Positions 33,301 through 42,832 of a DNA stretch of 64,000 bases are shown piece by piece (position 1 is the first letter of the stretch; each line of letters starts with the position of its first letter). The DNA is from Pseudomonadota bacterium (GTDB lineage: Bacteria; Pseudomonadota; Gammaproteobacteria; Burkholderiales; Burkholderiaceae_B). Under the pieces are notes generated by a model, which did no database searches, was not told where the DNA came from, and saw nothing but the letters and a program-made list of their open reading frames with translations. Both the position numbers and the translations under genes were made by a program. The DNA lies in the NCBI GenBank assembly GCA_023440825.1, contig JAEXRL010000013.1, forward strand, positions 27,286 to 91,285, given 5' to 3'.

Positions 33301-35583
33301 CTAACTCGAAGCGGGCACCTGTTGATCGGTCTCATCAGCTTGTTGTGGGCCAACACTGTATTCCAGGCCTCGAATATCTTGTCGTATCAATTGTGCCGCT
33401 TTCACCATTTGTCGAATGGGGTAGGCCAGTAGCGCTAATTCGCCTTCGGTTTCAATGGAGGCGGGCGCCTTAGCGTCCTGGATGCTTAGCCAGGTCTGGA
33501 TGGCTTCTAGCGACTGCGTGATGCCCGGCGGTACGGTGGGCAGATTCGCTAGCAAAGGCACGGCCGTGCTAATTTGCGAGGCCAGTACATGATTTTGTAT
33601 GAGCAAATTATTGAGCAGTGACACATTGCGCTGATGGCCTACGGGCTCGTCCATCATGCGGTAAAACGCGGCTGCAAAGTTACTGAACGCAATGTGTACG
33701 CTTTTGTTATTAAGCTGCCAAGCCGTGTCTGCTTCGATGAGTGCACTGTCCAGTTCGGCCAGTTCGGCTGCGACGGACGCATTGGCTTGGTCGTCATGTT
33801 CTAGGCGTAATTGATTATGAGCACGACTAAGGCGGGCAAACTCTAGGCCACTATATAAATAGTCGCGATTAGCTACCAGTGCCCGCTTGGCCAGATCTCC
33901 CAAGGAGTCGGCTTCCCAGCTCGGTAGTAAGTAGCTGGCCGCCATGGCAATGCCGCAGCCAATAATCGTATCAACCAGACGTTCGCCAATGATGAATGTG
34001 CCGCCCGTGGAAAGAAACTGGAAGGACAAAATAACAAAGATGGTGTTGAATAAGGCCGATAGCAGATAGTTCAGTTGTACTAGGCTATTGCCCAGTATGT
34101 AAGCGATCAGCATAGCCCCTAAGTAAACTTCCCCGCTGTCTGTCACTTTGAACAAGAGAAAAGCGCCTGTGCAGCCTAAGACAGTTCCGGCCAGACGCCA
34201 GCCATTACGCTGCCGGGTGGTGGAGAACCCAGGCTTCATAATCACTAGTATGGTCAGAATAATCCAATAGCTATGTGCCGTGAGGGCACTGATCAGACCC
34301 AGCTTTTCATGGTAATAGCTACTCAGGGCGCCAAGCCCTAAGGCTGCGATAACCGCTGCGGTAACCCGGATGGCGTAACGAAAGTGTGTGGATTGCAGTT
34401 TTAAATTACTGCTAAGCATGCCAATGCGAATTTCCTCGCGTGATAAAAAGCGGCTCAGTGACTTGCTCATATACTGATCCACGGGGATATTTTGGCTGGC
34501 ACGGCGCGTATTGTTCGCCATGTGCTCAATGATACGGTTTAAATTACGCAGACGCCGTAGTATATGTACCAGCAGACTGTATGTTTCTGGATCCTGAGCT
34601 GGCATGCCTTTTTGCCTATATTGCTCCAGCTCATACTCCATGGCTCGAAGCTCTGCTTTGACACTGGTTCGTCGTTGTGTGGCTAAGCTGCGGGCAACAT
34701 TCATACTGATATTACCCACATCTATCGATAGCTTGTAGAGCCCGTCGTGAGCAAACAGCATAAAGTCTGTACCCGCCATTTGACGGCGTAACTGGGTGTA
34801 GTCGGTGTAGGTGGCCACTAATGAGTCCAGCAGGCTCACCATATTTAAATAAACGGTTAGCAAGGCTTGCCGGTGACGGTCGCCACGATTCGATCCGGTA
34901 GGCAGTTCGCGTAACACCATATCACGAGCGATTTGATGCTTATCCGTCATGTCTGCCTGAGTTTTGATTAGTCTGCGGTAACACTCGTCCAGGTTCGAGT
35001 CCGAGTTGTAGAACTCAGATCGAGTGGACATATACTCTGCGGTGGCGGATAAGGCGACAGCCAAGGTCTGGCGTTCTTCGCGAAACCAGAATAGTTTGCG
35101 AAACAGACGGCTGAACAGGTAGTAGCTAAAACCACCGCCCATAGAATAGAGCGTGTGCAATAACACGTCTTGGGGTTGCATCGGAAAGCGCATCGTCAAG
35201 GTCATGAGCAAGAGGCAGGCAAAGCCGATCAGGCCGCCTCGTCGTCCAAACACTGAAAGCATGCTGTGGAAAAAACACAACAAGGGTACGCAGAGCAAAA
35301 TGAGTATGGGCGAGAAGGAAGCCAGGCCGGTGATGGCAACCGTCAAGGTGCCCAGAATAATCCCGCCCAGCATTTCATTATTTCGATAACGGCGCGGGCC
35401 TCCGGGTTGATCGATGATAGCCAGGCAAGCAGCCCCCATCGATGCTATGACACCAATATCGTAGTGTCCGAAGAAACGCCCCAGAATAATGACAGGTAAT
35501 AATACGCCTAGCGATTGCCTAAGCCCGCCAAGTAAATAATGACTGTAGAGAAACTGTTTGAGTTGTGGAATGGGTGCTGCCAT
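33301..35583 (-). CDS. FUSC family membrane protein (YccS-like)
   Basis: A 760-residue protein with two sets of membrane helices (about residues 20-165 and 390-520), each followed by a large soluble part. This is the arrangement of YccS/YhfK and aromatic-acid exporter (AaeB/FUSC) proteins. The first membrane block begins LRQSLGVLLPVIILGRFFG, the second IRVTAAVIAALGLGALSSYYHEKLG. The longest frame starts 16 codons earlier; the ATG at 35581-35583 has GGAG ten bases upstream and is preferred. The substrate is unknown; relatives export p-hydroxybenzoate or are uncharacterised. It diverges from the ilv operon. Confidence 0.85.
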   Translation of the reverse strand: MAAPIPQLKQFLYSHYLLGGLRQSLGVLLPVIILGRFFGHYDIGVIASMGAACLAIIDQPGGPRRYRNNEMLGGIILGTLTVAITGLASFSPILILLCVPLLCFFHSMLSVFGRRGGLIGFACLLLMTLTMRFPMQPQDVLLHTLYSMGGGFSYYLFSRLFRKLFWFREERQTLAVALSATAEYMSTRSEFYNSDSNLDECYRRLIKTQADMTDKHQIARDMVLRELPTGSNRGDRHRQALLTVYLNMVSLLDSLVATYTDYTQLRRQMAGTDFMLFAHDGLYKLSIDVGNISMNVARSLATQRRTSVKAELRAMEYELEQYRQKGMPAQDPETYSLLVHILRRLRNLNRIIEHMANNTRRASQNIPVDQYMSKSLSRFLSREEIRIGMLSSNLKLQSTHFRYAIRVTAAVIAALGLGALSSYYHEKLGLISALTAHSYWIILTILVIMKPGFSTTRQRNGWRLAGTVLGCTGAFLLFKVTDSGEVYLGAMLIAYILGNSLVQLNYLLSALFNTIFVILSFQFLSTGGTFIIGERLVDTIIGCGIAMAASYLLPSWEADSLGDLAKRALVANRDYLYSGLEFARLSRAHNQLRLEHDDQANASVAAELAELDSALIEADTAWQLNNKSVHIAFSNFAAAFYRMMDEPVGHQRNVSLLNNLLIQNHVLASQISTAVPLLANLPTVPPGITQSLEAIQTWLSIQDAKAPASIETEGELALLAYPIRQMVKAAQLIRQDIRGLEYSVGPQQADETDQQVPASS

Positions 35584-36017
35584 GGACACTCCGCTGTTGA
35601 GCGCATGAGAGTCAAAAGGGGGGGCAGCCAAATATTACGGCTGTTTATTTGTACTTTACCAACAAATCTAGTTGCCCGTATAGTTGCAAAGCGGTAAAGT
35701 ACGGTGAAGTATTTACTCTATATCCTGAGCAAATCTGCTAGGCTCTGTAGCCCGGGCTATCCGCCCGGTTTTTTGCGCCTCAAAACTTTGCTGCTGGCCG
35801 CGTTACAAGCGTGTGTTGCCAGGGCTTCCGTTCAAGCTATCGCGTAGAGCTACTATTACGCACGCACTGCATGCTGAAGAGCGCAGGTCGGGCTGCTATG
35901 TGTCCAGGTGGTGTGATCCTGTGGATCATGAAGCGCTGGATCATGTAGTAGTTGACGACTCAGGCTCGGGCCTACGGGTCGTTCAGTGTGTCAGGGCAAG
36001 ACCTGAAAGGAAATAAC
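35584..36017. other. Leader region upstream of ilvI
   Basis: About 430 bases between the divergent FUSC gene and ilvI. It contains an intrinsic terminator pointing toward ilvI (35752-35774) and no protein gene upstream of that terminator on the plus strand, as expected for a transcribed leader. A 19-codon frame at 35788-35847 lies after the terminator and is not persuasive as a leader peptide. GGAAATAAC precedes the ilvI start. Confidence 0.5.
35752..35774 (+). terminator. Terminator in the ilvIHC leader, attenuator candidate
   Basis: CCGGGC-TATCC-GCCCGG followed by six T residues. It lies 244 bases before the ilvI start, in a region whose only upstream gene is divergent. Its likely job is to end transcripts begun at the ilv promoter, that is, attenuation, or to end a short RNA. 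Confidence 0.7.
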
Positions 36018-37739
36018 ATGTCTGAATTAACTGGCGCGGAGATTGTAGTACGTGCCCTGGCTGACGAAGGTGTAGAGCATATCTTCGGTTATCCGGGGGG
36101 TGCGGTTCTCTATATCTACGACGCAATTTTCAATCAAGATCGTATCCAGCATTTACTGGTACGTCATGAGCAGGCGGCTGTGCATGCTGCCGATGCCTAT
36201 TCTCGCTCCTCCAATAAAGTTGGTGTTGCACTGGTTACCAGTGGACCGGGTGTAACCAATGCTGTCACCGGCATAGCCACGGCCTACTTGGACTCCATCC
36301 CTATGGTAGTCATTAGCGGTCAGGTGCCCACACAAGTTATTGGTGAGGATGCGTTCCAGGAATGTGATGCGGTGGGTATTACTCGCCCGTGTGTGAAGCA
36401 TAACTTCTTGGTGCGCGATGTACGTGAGTTAGCAGATACGATACGTAAAGCTTTCTATATCGCCTCCACAGGCCGTCCAGGACCGGTGCTGGTTGATATT
36501 CCCAAAGATATTACCATCCAGACTTGCCGCTATACGCCTAAGCGTACAGAGGTAAAAATGCGCTCCTATACGCCCGTGACTAAAGGTCATTTGGGGCAAA
36601 TCAAAAAAGCGATACAGATGCTAAATGCTGCTGAGCGCCCTTTGATTTATGTGGGTGGCGGTGTAGTGCTGGCTAACGCGGCAGAAGAATTGACCCAATT
36701 GGTCAAACTGACTGGCGCACCTTGTACGACGACCTTGATGGCCTTGGGTGCTTATCCGGGCACGGCTGATCAGTACATAGGCATGCCTGGCATGCATGGT
36801 ACGTATGAAGCCAATATGACGATGCAAAACTGTGATGTCCTCATTGCAGTGGGTGCGCGCTTTGATGACCGTGTGATTGGTAATCCACGTCATTTCAGTC
36901 AGGTGCCGCGAAAGATCGTGCATATTGATATCGACCCTTCCGTTATTTCTAAACGGGTGAAGGTCGATGTTCCTATCGTTGGCTGCGTGAAAGAGGTGTT
37001 GACCGAGCTCAATGAGCTGTATGTACAAAGTAAAAACGAGCAAAGCAATAAACAAAATCTGACCGAATGGTGGAAACAGATTAATACTTGGCGTGCTCGC
37101 GATGCTTCCTCGTATAAGGGTTCTGACGAAGTTATCAAGCCGCAGTCAGTAATTGAGGCTTTGTGGGAAGTTACGGGTGGCGATGCCTTTGTGACGTCCG
37201 ACGTAGGTCAGCACCAGATGTGGGCGGCTCAGTACTACAAGTTTAATAAGCCACGTCGCTGGATTAACTCCGGTGGTTTGGGCACTATGGGTGTGGGCTT
37301 GCCCTATGCCATGGGTGTACAAATGGCGAACCCGGGCGCTGATGTTGCTGTCATCACCGGCGAAGGCTCAATTCAAATGAATATCCAAGAGCTTTCCACA
37401 TGTAAGCAGTATCGTTTAACACCTAAGGTGTTGTGCCTGAATAACCGCTATTTAGGCATGGTGCGTCAATGGCAGCAGATCGATTACGGTTCGCGTTATT
37501 CAGAGTCGTATGTCGATGCCTTGCCTGACTTTATTAAATTAGTAGAAAGCTATGGTCACGTTGGGCTGGAGATTGATCGTCCAGCAGATGTTGTGCCTGC
37601 GATACGTGAAGCTTTCCTGACGCACAAAGACCGCCTGGTGTTCCTGAACTTCATTACGGATCAAACAGAAAACGTGTTCCCAATGGTGAAAGCCGGGCGC
37701 GGTCTGACCGAAATGTTGTTAGGTCCGGATGACCTTTAA
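36018..37739 (+). CDS. ilvI: Acetolactate synthase large subunit
   Basis: Thiamine-diphosphate enzyme that makes acetolactate or acetohydroxybutyrate, the first common step of branched-chain amino-acid synthesis. 573 residues with the catalytic glutamate in LLVRHEQAAVHAADAY, the FGYPGGAVL loop, and the ThDP/Mg motif GEGSIQMNIQELS ... LNNRYLGMVRQWQ. The motif begins GEG rather than the GDG of E. coli; I recall this being usual in betaproteobacteria. The ATG at 36018 has GGAAA upstream, so the in-frame extension to 35952 is rejected. It is first in the ilvI-ilvH-ilvC operon with ilvH 13 bases later. The gene could equally be named ilvB. Confidence 0.95.
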   Translation: MSELTGAEIVVRALADEGVEHIFGYPGGAVLYIYDAIFNQDRIQHLLVRHEQAAVHAADAYSRSSNKVGVALVTSGPGVTNAVTGIATAYLDSIPMVVISGQVPTQVIGEDAFQECDAVGITRPCVKHNFLVRDVRELADTIRKAFYIASTGRPGPVLVDIPKDITIQTCRYTPKRTEVKMRSYTPVTKGHLGQIKKAIQMLNAAERPLIYVGGGVVLANAAEELTQLVKLTGAPCTTTLMALGAYPGTADQYIGMPGMHGTYEANMTMQNCDVLIAVGARFDDRVIGNPRHFSQVPRKIVHIDIDPSVISKRVKVDVPIVGCVKEVLTELNELYVQSKNEQSNKQNLTEWWKQINTWRARDASSYKGSDEVIKPQSVIEALWEVTGGDAFVTSDVGQHQMWAAQYYKFNKPRRWINSGGLGTMGVGLPYAMGVQMANPGADVAVITGEGSIQMNIQELSTCKQYRLTPKVLCLNNRYLGMVRQWQQIDYGSRYSESYVDALPDFIKLVESYGHVGLEIDRPADVVPAIREAFLTHKDRLVFLNFITDQTENVFPMVKAGRGLTEMLLGPDDL

Positions 37740-37752
37740 GGAGAGAAAAGTC

Positions 37753-38244
37753 ATGAAACACGTAATTTCTATCCTTTTGGAAAACGAACCAGGAGCTCTG
37801 TCGCGCGTGGTGGGTTTGTTTTCAGCACGGGGCTATAACATCGAAACCTTAACGGTGGCACCTACCGAGGATGAAACCTTATCCCGTATGACCATTGTGA
37901 CTCAGGGTTCTGACGAGGTAATCGAACAAATTACCAAGCACTTGAATCGTCTGATTGATGTGGTAAAGGTGGTGGACCTTTCTGAAGGTCCTCATATCGA
38001 GCGCGAGCTCATGCTGATTAAGGTGCGTGCCGTTGGCAAAGAGCGGGAAGAGGTCAAACGTATGGCCGATATTTTCCGTGGCCGTATTATCGATGTAACG
38101 GACAAAACCTACACCATTGAATTGACCGGTGTACAGGAAAAAATTGCCGCTTTCATCAATGCGCTAGATCGCGCTGCCATTTTAGAAACCGTGCGTACTG
38201 GGGTTTCGGGGGTCAGTCGTGGTGAGCGTGTATTGAAACTTTAA
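37753..38244 (+). CDS. ilvH: Acetolactate synthase small (regulatory) subunit
   Basis: A 163-residue ACT-domain protein that binds the large subunit and confers valine feedback. The first ACT domain is MKHVISILLENEPGALSRVVGLFSARGYNIETLTV; the second half (ELMLIKVRAVGKEREEVKRMADIFRGRIIDV) matches the IlvN_C domain. The start at 37753 follows AAGGAGAG, an excellent ribosome-binding site, so the eight-codon upstream extension is not used. It lies 13 bases after ilvI. Confidence 0.95.
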   Translation: MKHVISILLENEPGALSRVVGLFSARGYNIETLTVAPTEDETLSRMTIVTQGSDEVIEQITKHLNRLIDVVKVVDLSEGPHIERELMLIKVRAVGKEREEVKRMADIFRGRIIDVTDKTYTIELTGVQEKIAAFINALDRAAILETVRTGVSGVSRGERVLKL

Positions 38245-38335
38245 TAACTTGCCTACACGTATTTCGTATATGCCATTGCTATGGTGCGATGGCAGGCAGA
38301 ATTGCAGTAACAAAATTATTTGGAGCTTGAATTAA

Positions 38336-39352
38336 ATGAAAGTTTTTTACGACAAGGATTGTGATCTGTCCCTGATTAAAGGCAAGACAGTTGCGATAAT
38401 CGGTTATGGCTCCCAGGGACATGCTCATGCCCTGAACTTGCACGAGTCTGGCGTTAACGTCATTGTTGGCTTGCGTAAGGGTGGTGCTTCCTGGAATAAG
38501 GCGGTCAACGCTGGCTTGCAGGTACAAGAAGTGGCTGAGGCTGTAAAAGTAGCCGATGTGGTCATGATTTTGTTGCCAGACGAAAGCATTGCTGAAGTGT
38601 ATCGTACGCAGGTGGCTGACAATATCCGTGCTGGTGCTGCTTTAGCATTTGCTCACGGCTTTAACGTGCACTACGGCCAAGTTGTTCCCCGTGATGATAT
38701 TGACGTCATTATGGTTGCTCCTAAAGCACCTGGTCACACAGTACGTGGTACATACAGCCAAGGTGGTGGTGTACCTCACCTGATCGCTGTACACCAGGAC
38801 AAGTCTGGTGCCGCGCGTGATATCGCTCTGTCCTATGCCAGCGCTAACGGTGGTGGCCGTGCAGGTATTATCGAAACCAACTTCCGCGAGGAAACTGAGA
38901 CTGACTTGTTCGGTGAGCAGGCCGTTCTGTGCGGTGGTGCCGTTGAGCTGATCAAAGCTGGTTTTGAAACTCTGGTAGAAGCCGGTTATGCGCCTGAAAT
39001 GGCTTACTTCGAGTGTTTGCACGAACTGAAGCTGATCGTAGACTTGATCTACGAGGGTGGTATTGCCAACATGAACTACTCGATTTCGAACAACGCCGAG
39101 TTTGGTGAGTACGAAACAGGTCCTAAGATTGTGACCGACGAGACTCGTAAGGCAATGCGTGAGTGCTTGGCTGACATTCAAAATGGTGTGTATGCCAAGA
39201 ACTTCATTCTGGAGCACGCTGCTGGTGCCCCGACACTGACTTCACGTCGTCGCATCAATGCCGAGTCTCAGATTGAGCAGGTAGGTGGCAAGCTACGTGC
39301 CATGATGCCCTGGATCGCTGCAAACAAGCTGGTTGATCAAAGCAAAAACTAA
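38336..39352 (+). CDS. ilvC: Ketol-acid reductoisomerase
   Basis: Second common step of isoleucine and valine synthesis: Mg- and NADPH-dependent isomerisation and reduction of acetolactate. The 338-residue class I enzyme has the Rossmann motif GYGSQGHAHALNL, the metal-binding FGEQAVLCGG and ECLHELKLIVDLIYEGG blocks, and the terminal TSRRRINAE segment. Its codon use and GC-skew look more biased than the neighbours, as expected for a highly expressed gene. A strong terminator follows. Confidence 0.97.
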   Translation: MKVFYDKDCDLSLIKGKTVAIIGYGSQGHAHALNLHESGVNVIVGLRKGGASWNKAVNAGLQVQEVAEAVKVADVVMILLPDESIAEVYRTQVADNIRAGAALAFAHGFNVHYGQVVPRDDIDVIMVAPKAPGHTVRGTYSQGGGVPHLIAVHQDKSGAARDIALSYASANGGGRAGIIETNFREETETDLFGEQAVLCGGAVELIKAGFETLVEAGYAPEMAYFECLHELKLIVDLIYEGGIANMNYSISNNAEFGEYETGPKIVTDETRKAMRECLADIQNGVYAKNFILEHAAGAPTLTSRRRINAESQIEQVGGKLRAMMPWIAANKLVDQSKN

Positions 39353-39398
39353 ATCTAGCTTGAATGGGCTTTCATAAGCCTGTTAGAGCATAGTAAGA

Positions 39399-39433
39399 AG
39401 CGCTGCATTGTAATAATGCAGCGCTTTTTTTTT
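39399..39433 (+). terminator. Intrinsic terminator of the ilvIHC operon
   Basis: AGCGCTGCATT and AATGCAGCGCT pair over a 5-base loop and are followed by eight T residues, about 45 bases past the ilvC stop codon. Confidence 0.92.
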
Positions 39434-39475
39434 GGTGCATTGATTATCCATTATTTCTTGATTGAAAATGTTAAT

Positions 39476-39494
39476 AATAACAATTATCATTAAC
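39476..39494. promoter_or_regulatory. Fur box upstream of the haem-uptake operon
   Basis: Read on the minus strand the 19-mer is GTTAATGATAATTGTTATT, matching the Fur consensus GATAATGATAATCATTATC at 15 of 19 positions. It ends 24 bases before the bhuR start codon, in the promoter region, so the operon should be repressed when iron is plentiful. Confidence 0.75.
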
Positions 39495-39518
39495 GATCAA
39501 GTTTGGAGGTGTAGATCA

Positions 39519-41762
39519 ATGCTATGTAATCGCTACTGGGCTGTAGGATTCAGCCTGATGCTGGGGAGTAGTGCAAGTGGTGCACAGACTACGGCAGTAC
39601 ACACATTGCCCGAGTTGCGCGTTAGTGCAGAAGCTTTGTCGGAGTTGCCTGGAAGCCAGGTATTCAATCGTACTGATTTGGAACGAGCCAATGTACAAGA
39701 CTGGAGCGATGTACAGCGAGAGCTTGATCCGGCTTTACATTACAACGCACAGAACAAAAGTATCACCATACGTGGTATGGATAGGAATCGTTTAAATGTG
39801 CGCGTCGATGGTATACGTTTACCCTGGCTAGATGATGGGGCGCGTGGCGAGCAAGGGGGATATGAAAGCATTGATTTTGATAATTTGCGATCGATAGACC
39901 TTGTGAAAGGAAGTGGTGCGAATCGCTCGGGTTCTTTGGTGGGCTATCTGGATGTGCAGACACTTAGGCCACAGGATATTTTGCCAGCGGATGGTGACTT
40001 GGGCGCTTTACTGCGTTCCTCTTGGGATGGGGCGGACGATAGTCTGGGTGCTTATGCGGCAATGGCAGGCCGTTTTACAACGAATACCGAGTGGTTGCTG
40101 CAAGCTGGTCAACAGCGAGGGCATGAGCTAAAAAATCAGGCTAAGCAGGGGGGTGACGGTGGATTACGCGATAAGCGTAATCCTGAAACCTTTACTCAGC
40201 GCAACTACACGGTGAAACTGCAGCATGCTTTTAATCAAGAGCATAGACTGGGCTTGTCGGGGCATTACTTTGAGCGTCAGGCTGATGTACTGAGTCGACG
40301 GGATCAGGGACCGGGAACTAGCTTTAGTGCCAATCATACTGATAAACAGTCCAAGCGCGAACGCGTGGTGGCTGATTATACGTATCAGGGCTTAATGTCG
40401 CAGCAAGCCTTGCAACAGGCAAGTATTAAACTATATTGGCAAAAGGCCGAGCAAGAAGGGGTGCAGCATGGCACCCGAAAACGTGATCCTCGTGGCGATA
40501 TTATTCCTGGTGACCCGTATGGTTATGCCTATCCTTATGGGTTTTTTTCTCGCGGCAATATGGTGCGCGAATCTGCATATGGTTTAAGCAGCGATGCGTG
40601 GGGGACGACGGGTTCAGGCATCTGGCGTCTCGGTATAGATGCGCAGCTTCGTAGGGCGCGTCAGTACTCCTCTGGTAGCGATAATTGTCCGCCTTCCAGT
40701 GCAGGGGGGCGACCACCTTTTGGCCCTTTAGCATGCGATTTTTTACACACCAATCAGGCAGATATGCCCTTGGTGAAAGGAAGAGAGCTAGGCGTCTGGA
40801 TAGAGCATGAGTTCAAGTTGGCACAGGGGCAGTACTCTATTACGCCGGCGCTGCGGTATGACGTCTGGGATTTCAAAGCCCATGGATCGGGAGAGTATCA
40901 GCGTAATCCTAATGCCGGTATTCCCAGTACGCGCACGCAGGCCAAGGATCAGCAAATTTCGCCGTCTTTGCTGACCCAGTGGCATTGGCAAGAGAGCCTG
41001 AGCTTGTACGCCCGGTATGGGTGGGGGTATACAGCTCCGACGGCAGCTCAGTTGTTCCTGAATTATGGTGCGCCAGGCACGTACTTACGCGCAGGGAACC
41101 CTGAGTTAAAAGCGGAGCACAGTCGTGGCTGGGAGCTGGGTGCAGAATGGGGTGATGAGCGTCGTGGTGTACGCTTTAGCGCATTTCAGAATCAGTATAA
41201 AAACTTTATTGAGTCCGATGTTGTGATGACACCGGATTCTGCTGAATGGAATCCGGCCTGGACTAATCAATATCCTATGGGTGTAACGGCCGTTGCAAAT
41301 AAGGCCAGAGTACGTATTTATGGCGCTGAGTTAGCGGCTCACTGGATGCTTAATGAGCAATGGCGCCTGCGTACCGCCGCGGCATGGGCCCATGGTAAAG
41401 ATACAAACACGGGTTTAGCGATAAATAGCGTAGCACCACTGAGTGCTTTGGCGGCGTTGGCATACATGCAGCCGCAATGGGGAGCGGAGCTGGCTGTGCA
41501 GGCCAGCAGCAAGCGCAAGCGCGTAGAGGATCCCACTAAAGATTTTCAGACCCCGGGCTTTGGCGTTTGGGACGTAAAAGCGTGGTTAACACCCGAGCGT
41601 GTGCAGGGTCTACGCATACAGGCGGGTATCTATAACGTCTTTGATAAATACTACTGGCAAGCCTTGTCTGTGCCGCGTGCGGGGGGCCGGGATAGCTGGC
41701 CGGCCGCGGCGTATACCTCGCCGGGACGTCACGTACGTTTGACCCTTGCTTACCAGTTCTAA
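39519..41762 (+). CDS. bhuR: TonB-dependent haem/haemoglobin receptor
   Basis: Outer-membrane receptor for haem import. 747 residues with a signal peptide (YWAVGFSLMLGSSASGAQ), a TonB-box/plug region (LPELRVSAEALSELPGSQVFNR... SITIRGMDRNRLNVRVDGIRLP...) and a C-terminal beta-barrel ending in the typical aromatic residue (LTLAYQF). An in-frame ATG at 39462 would translate through the Fur box; the ATG at 39519 with GGAGG upstream is chosen. The following hmuS-hmuT-hmuU-hmuV genes match the Bordetella bhuRSTUV order, which defines the substrate. No hurI/hurR-type sigma factor pair lies nearby. Confidence 0.88.
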   Translation: MLCNRYWAVGFSLMLGSSASGAQTTAVHTLPELRVSAEALSELPGSQVFNRTDLERANVQDWSDVQRELDPALHYNAQNKSITIRGMDRNRLNVRVDGIRLPWLDDGARGEQGGYESIDFDNLRSIDLVKGSGANRSGSLVGYLDVQTLRPQDILPADGDLGALLRSSWDGADDSLGAYAAMAGRFTTNTEWLLQAGQQRGHELKNQAKQGGDGGLRDKRNPETFTQRNYTVKLQHAFNQEHRLGLSGHYFERQADVLSRRDQGPGTSFSANHTDKQSKRERVVADYTYQGLMSQQALQQASIKLYWQKAEQEGVQHGTRKRDPRGDIIPGDPYGYAYPYGFFSRGNMVRESAYGLSSDAWGTTGSGIWRLGIDAQLRRARQYSSGSDNCPPSSAGGRPPFGPLACDFLHTNQADMPLVKGRELGVWIEHEFKLAQGQYSITPALRYDVWDFKAHGSGEYQRNPNAGIPSTRTQAKDQQISPSLLTQWHWQESLSLYARYGWGYTAPTAAQLFLNYGAPGTYLRAGNPELKAEHSRGWELGAEWGDERRGVRFSAFQNQYKNFIESDVVMTPDSAEWNPAWTNQYPMGVTAVANKARVRIYGAELAAHWMLNEQWRLRTAAAWAHGKDTNTGLAINSVAPLSALAALAYMQPQWGAELAVQASSKRKRVEDPTKDFQTPGFGVWDVKAWLTPERVQGLRIQAGIYNVFDKYYWQALSVPRAGGRDSWPAAAYTSPGRHVRLTLAYQF

Positions 41763-41781
41763 CCTTGCCCAAGGAGGCATT

Positions 41782-42831
41782 ATGGAAAACACCAGCCATC
41801 AAGATCAGTATGCCGAGCGTTTAGTGCAAGGCTTTGAACGGGTGCGCTTAGCGCAGCCTAAAGCGCGCGTGCGTCAGGTAGCCACCGAGCTAGGCGTGTC
41901 AGAATACGAATTATTGCGTGCACAGCCTGGAGGGATAGTGTGCCGACCTTTAGATGGAACGCTTCAGGATAGGGTAAATGCTCTGGGTACCTTGGGAAGG
42001 GTGATGGCCTTATCCCGGAATGAATCGGTGGTACATGAGCGTCATGGGCAATATGAGAAGATACGTGCAGGCCAAGGCATGGGCATCGTTCTGGGCCCAG
42101 ATATAGATTTGCGCTTGTTTCTGGAGCACTGGGGACCTGCGTGTTGGGTCGTTGAAAATGGGCGTGAAAGCCTGCAGTTTTTTGATCACGCTGGTCAAGC
42201 CGTGCATAAGGTATATAAAACGGCTGAAACCGATAGCACGGCATGGAACGCGTACTTGCAACAGTTTCGTGCTCAGCAGTTTACGCAGTTCACGCCACAG
42301 CCTTTAAATAAAAAACAGCCTACATGTACTACTTTAGGCAGTGAGGTGCGTGATCAATGGCTGGCGATGAAAGATACGCATGAATTACACGGTATTTTGG
42401 AGCGTGCCCAGCTTAGGCGTATTGTCGCTTTGCAGCAGATTGGCGAGGACCTGGCTCAAGAGGTACCACGTGATACCGCCGAACGCATGCTTAAGCGGGT
42501 TGCAGAAGATCAGATCTCGCTAATGTGTTTTGTCAGTAATTCGGGCATTGTACAGATTCACTCAGGCCCCATACATAAGGTGCTACGCACAGGAGCTTGG
42601 TTTAATGTGCTGGATCCATACTTCAACTTGCACTTGAATACCGAGCATATTGATAGTGTCTGGGTGGTCACTAGGCCGTCAGTAGATGGCTGGATTACTT
42701 CCCTGGAGTGTTTCAACACAGAGGGCGAGCAGATCGTGCAGTTTTTTGGTGCGCGTAAGCCCGGCTTGCCTGAGCTTCCTGCATGGCGTGCTTTGATGCA
42801 ATCGTATTGTTCACAGTTGTTGGCTGCCTGA
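41782..42831 (+). CDS. hmuS: Haem-degrading/haem-trafficking protein HmuS (ChuS family)
   Basis: Cytoplasmic haem-handling protein of 349 residues, built from two repeats of the HemS/ChuX fold (about residues 35-165 and 215-345; the second contains FVSNSGIVQIHSGPIHKVLRTGAWFNVLDPYFNLHLN). Homologues bind haem and either break it down or deliver it. AAGGAGG lies seven bases before the ATG at 41782, so the upstream in-frame TTG is not the start. It is 19 bases after bhuR and directly followed by hmuT. Confidence 0.92.
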   Translation: MENTSHQDQYAERLVQGFERVRLAQPKARVRQVATELGVSEYELLRAQPGGIVCRPLDGTLQDRVNALGTLGRVMALSRNESVVHERHGQYEKIRAGQGMGIVLGPDIDLRLFLEHWGPACWVVENGRESLQFFDHAGQAVHKVYKTAETDSTAWNAYLQQFRAQQFTQFTPQPLNKKQPTCTTLGSEVRDQWLAMKDTHELHGILERAQLRRIVALQQIGEDLAQEVPRDTAERMLKRVAEDQISLMCFVSNSGIVQIHSGPIHKVLRTGAWFNVLDPYFNLHLNTEHIDSVWVVTRPSVDGWITSLECFNTEGEQIVQFFGARKPGLPELPAWRALMQSYCSQLLAA

Positions 42832-42832
42832 T

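Noticed and set aside
35788..35847. A 19-codon TTG-initiated frame as an ilv leader peptide
   Set aside because: It lies downstream of the terminator, has no ribosome-binding site and lacks a run of Ile, Val or Leu codons beyond its first few residues.
39462..39518. Earlier start codon for bhuR
   Set aside because: Translation would begin upstream of and run through the Fur box; the ATG at 39519 has GGAGG and leads directly into a signal peptide.
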